Shown piece by piece: positions 62,601-64,000 of a stretch of 64,000 nucleotides of DNA. The stretch lies in assembly GCA_013076295.1 (NCBI GenBank), contig RQOL01000425.1, positions 1 to 64,000 of the forward strand, written 5' to 3'. Numbering within the stretch: position 1 is the stretch's first letter; every line of letters starts with the position of its first letter. A model generated the notes under the pieces. That model saw only the letters and a list, made by a program, of their open reading frames with translations. It was not told the DNA's origin and did not search any database. The stretch comes from Sanderia malayensis. Taxonomy: Eukaryota > Cnidaria > Scyphozoa > Semaeostomeae > Pelagiidae. The position numbers and the translations under genes were made by a program.

Positions 62601-64000
62601 GAAGGCAAACAAATGGCCCGAAGACCAAACTTACCATTAGTATTATTATGATAATATACGCATGGCCCGAAGGCAAACAAATGGCCTGAAGACCAAACCT
62701 ATCAGTAGTATTATAATGATAATATATGCATGGCCCGCAGGCAAAGAAAAGGCCCGAAGGCAAACAAATGGCCTGAAGACCAAACTTATCAATAGTATTA
62801 TTATGATAATATATGCATGGCCCCCAGGCAAAAACAAGGCCTGCAGGCAAACAAATGGCCCGAAGACCAAACTTACCATTAGTATTGTTATGATAATATA
62901 TGCATGGCCGAAAGGCAAAGGCAAGGCCCAAAGGGAGACGAATGGCCCAAAGACCAAACTTACCCTTAGTATTATTATGATAATAGACGCGTGGCCCAAA
63001 AGCTACCAATGGCCCAAAGACCAAACTTCTCATCAGCATTATCATGATAATATACACATGGCACGAAGGCAAAAACAAGGCCTGCAGGCAAACAAATGGC
63101 CCGAAGACCAAACTTACCATTAGTATTGTTATGACAATATATGCATGGCCCAAAGGCAAAAGCAAGGCCCAAAGGGAGACGAATGGCCCAAAGACCAAAC
63201 TTACCCTTAGTATTATTATGATAATATACACGTGGCCCAAAGGCAACCAAATGGCCCGAATACCAAACTTCTCATGAGCATTATTATTATAATATACGCA
63301 TGGCCCGAAGACAAAATTAAGGCCCGAAGGCAAACAAATGGCCCGAAGACCAAACTTACCATTAGTATTGTCATGATAATATATGCATGGCCCAAAGGCA
63401 AAAGCAAGGCCTGCAGGCAAACAAATGGCCCGAAGACCAAACTTACCATTAGTATTGTTATGATAATATATGCATGACCTAAAGGCAAAAGCAAGGCCTG
63501 AAGGCAAAAAAAATGGCCGGAAGACCAAACTTATCATTAGTATTATTATAATAATATACGCATAGCCCGAAGGCAAAAAAACAAGGACAGAAGGCAAACA
63601 AAGGGCCCGACGATCAAACTTACCATTAGTATTATTATGATAATATACGCATTGCCCGAAGTCAACAGCCGGCCTGAAGGCAAACAAATGGCCTGAAGAC
63701 CAAACCTATCAGTAGTATTATAATGATAATATATGCATGGCCCGCAGGCAAAGAAAAGGCCCGAAGGCAAACAAATGGCCTGAAGACCAAACTTATCAAT
63801 AGTATTATTATGATAATATATGCATGGCCCCCAGGCAAAAACAAGGCCTGCAGGCAAACAAATGGCCCGAAGACCAAACTTACCATTAGTATTGTTATGA
63901 TAATATATGCATGGCCGAAAGGCAAAGGCAAGGCCCAAAGGGAGACGAATGGCCCAAAGACCAAACTTACCCTTAGTATTATTATGATAATAGACGCGTG

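Larger units (their letters stand above)
32812..64000. repeat. Modular satellite: n x 19 bp + ~30 bp AT-rich (68/87/106+ bp monomers), >31 kb
   Basis: Almost the whole right half is one satellite. A 19-bp GC-richer block (CATGGCCCGAAGGCAACGG type, variants CAAGGCCTGCAGGCAAACA and AATGGCCCGAAGACCAAAC) is repeated n times, followed by ~30 bp of AT-rich sequence (TTACCATTAGTATTGTTATG, then ATAATATATG). n=2 gives 68 bp, n=3 gives 87 bp (the two main classes) and n=6 occurs, for example, near 36694. Pure 19-bp units start the array at 32818. The array continues beyond the window and is broken only by two LINE fragments. Frames of up to 447 codons on both strands are by-products of a stop-poor repeat. 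Confidence 0.95.

Noticed and set aside
1..64000. tRNA and rRNA genes
   Set aside because: I scanned by eye for A/B-box and conserved rRNA stretches and found none I could support; a covariance search would be needed to be certain.

Overview
This window looks like repeat-dominated nuclear DNA of an invertebrate metazoan. A cnidarian is the most plausible source: the G2E3-like HECT gene, the spliced integrase-core gene, the multicopy 'HEEADT...DTD' transposon protein and the PHD-EN-RT LINE are families I associate with cnidarian genomes and, in part, with lancelet and fish genomes. Genes have GT-AG introns. There is no operon, Shine-Dalgarno or other prokaryotic signal. I could not confirm the taxon by a search.

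Layout. (1) 1-16.4 kb: a composite tandem region in which a ~1.2-1.5 kb module ('R', five copies, one truncated) alternates with GC-rich ~105 bp hairpin modules ('G', eight copies), short tetranucleotide runs and long arrays of a 14-bp minisatellite. A 2.8-kb unit is recently duplicated. An island at 3.0-7.6 kb holds a decayed integrase-like gene (+) and an apparently intact five-exon HECT-type gene (-, 703 codons) whose catalytic cysteine position reads serine. A 114-bp foldback element lies in its promoter region. (2) 16.4-25.9 kb: two Helitron/Helentron-like elements (5' TC..., 3' hairpin + CTAG, T^T insertion). The second carries an expanded 88-bp tandem array, and a ~5.5 kb DNA transposon with long inverted repeats and a broken unclassified transposon protein is nested inside it. 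(3) 25.9-32.7 kb: remnants of an element with a P-loop ATPase and a possible PC4-like protein, split by a CR1/L2-type LINE whose 1108-codon ORF is intact; then a decayed LTR-retrotransposon gag with a zinc knuckle; then a pair of ~111 bp direct repeats. (4) 32.8 kb to the window end: more than 31 kb of a modular satellite built as n x 19 bp + ~30 bp of AT-rich sequence (68, 87, 106... bp monomers), with higher-order duplications and two copies of one truncated LINE insertion.

How the parts relate. Only the HECT gene and the LINE ORF look intact. Nearly everything else is nested mobile DNA and its tandem-repeat by-products. The 14-bp and 19-bp repeats generate many long stop-poor frames on both strands, and I do not consider these to be genes. 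Clusters of single-base deletions in parts of the arrays suggest imperfect assembly polishing.
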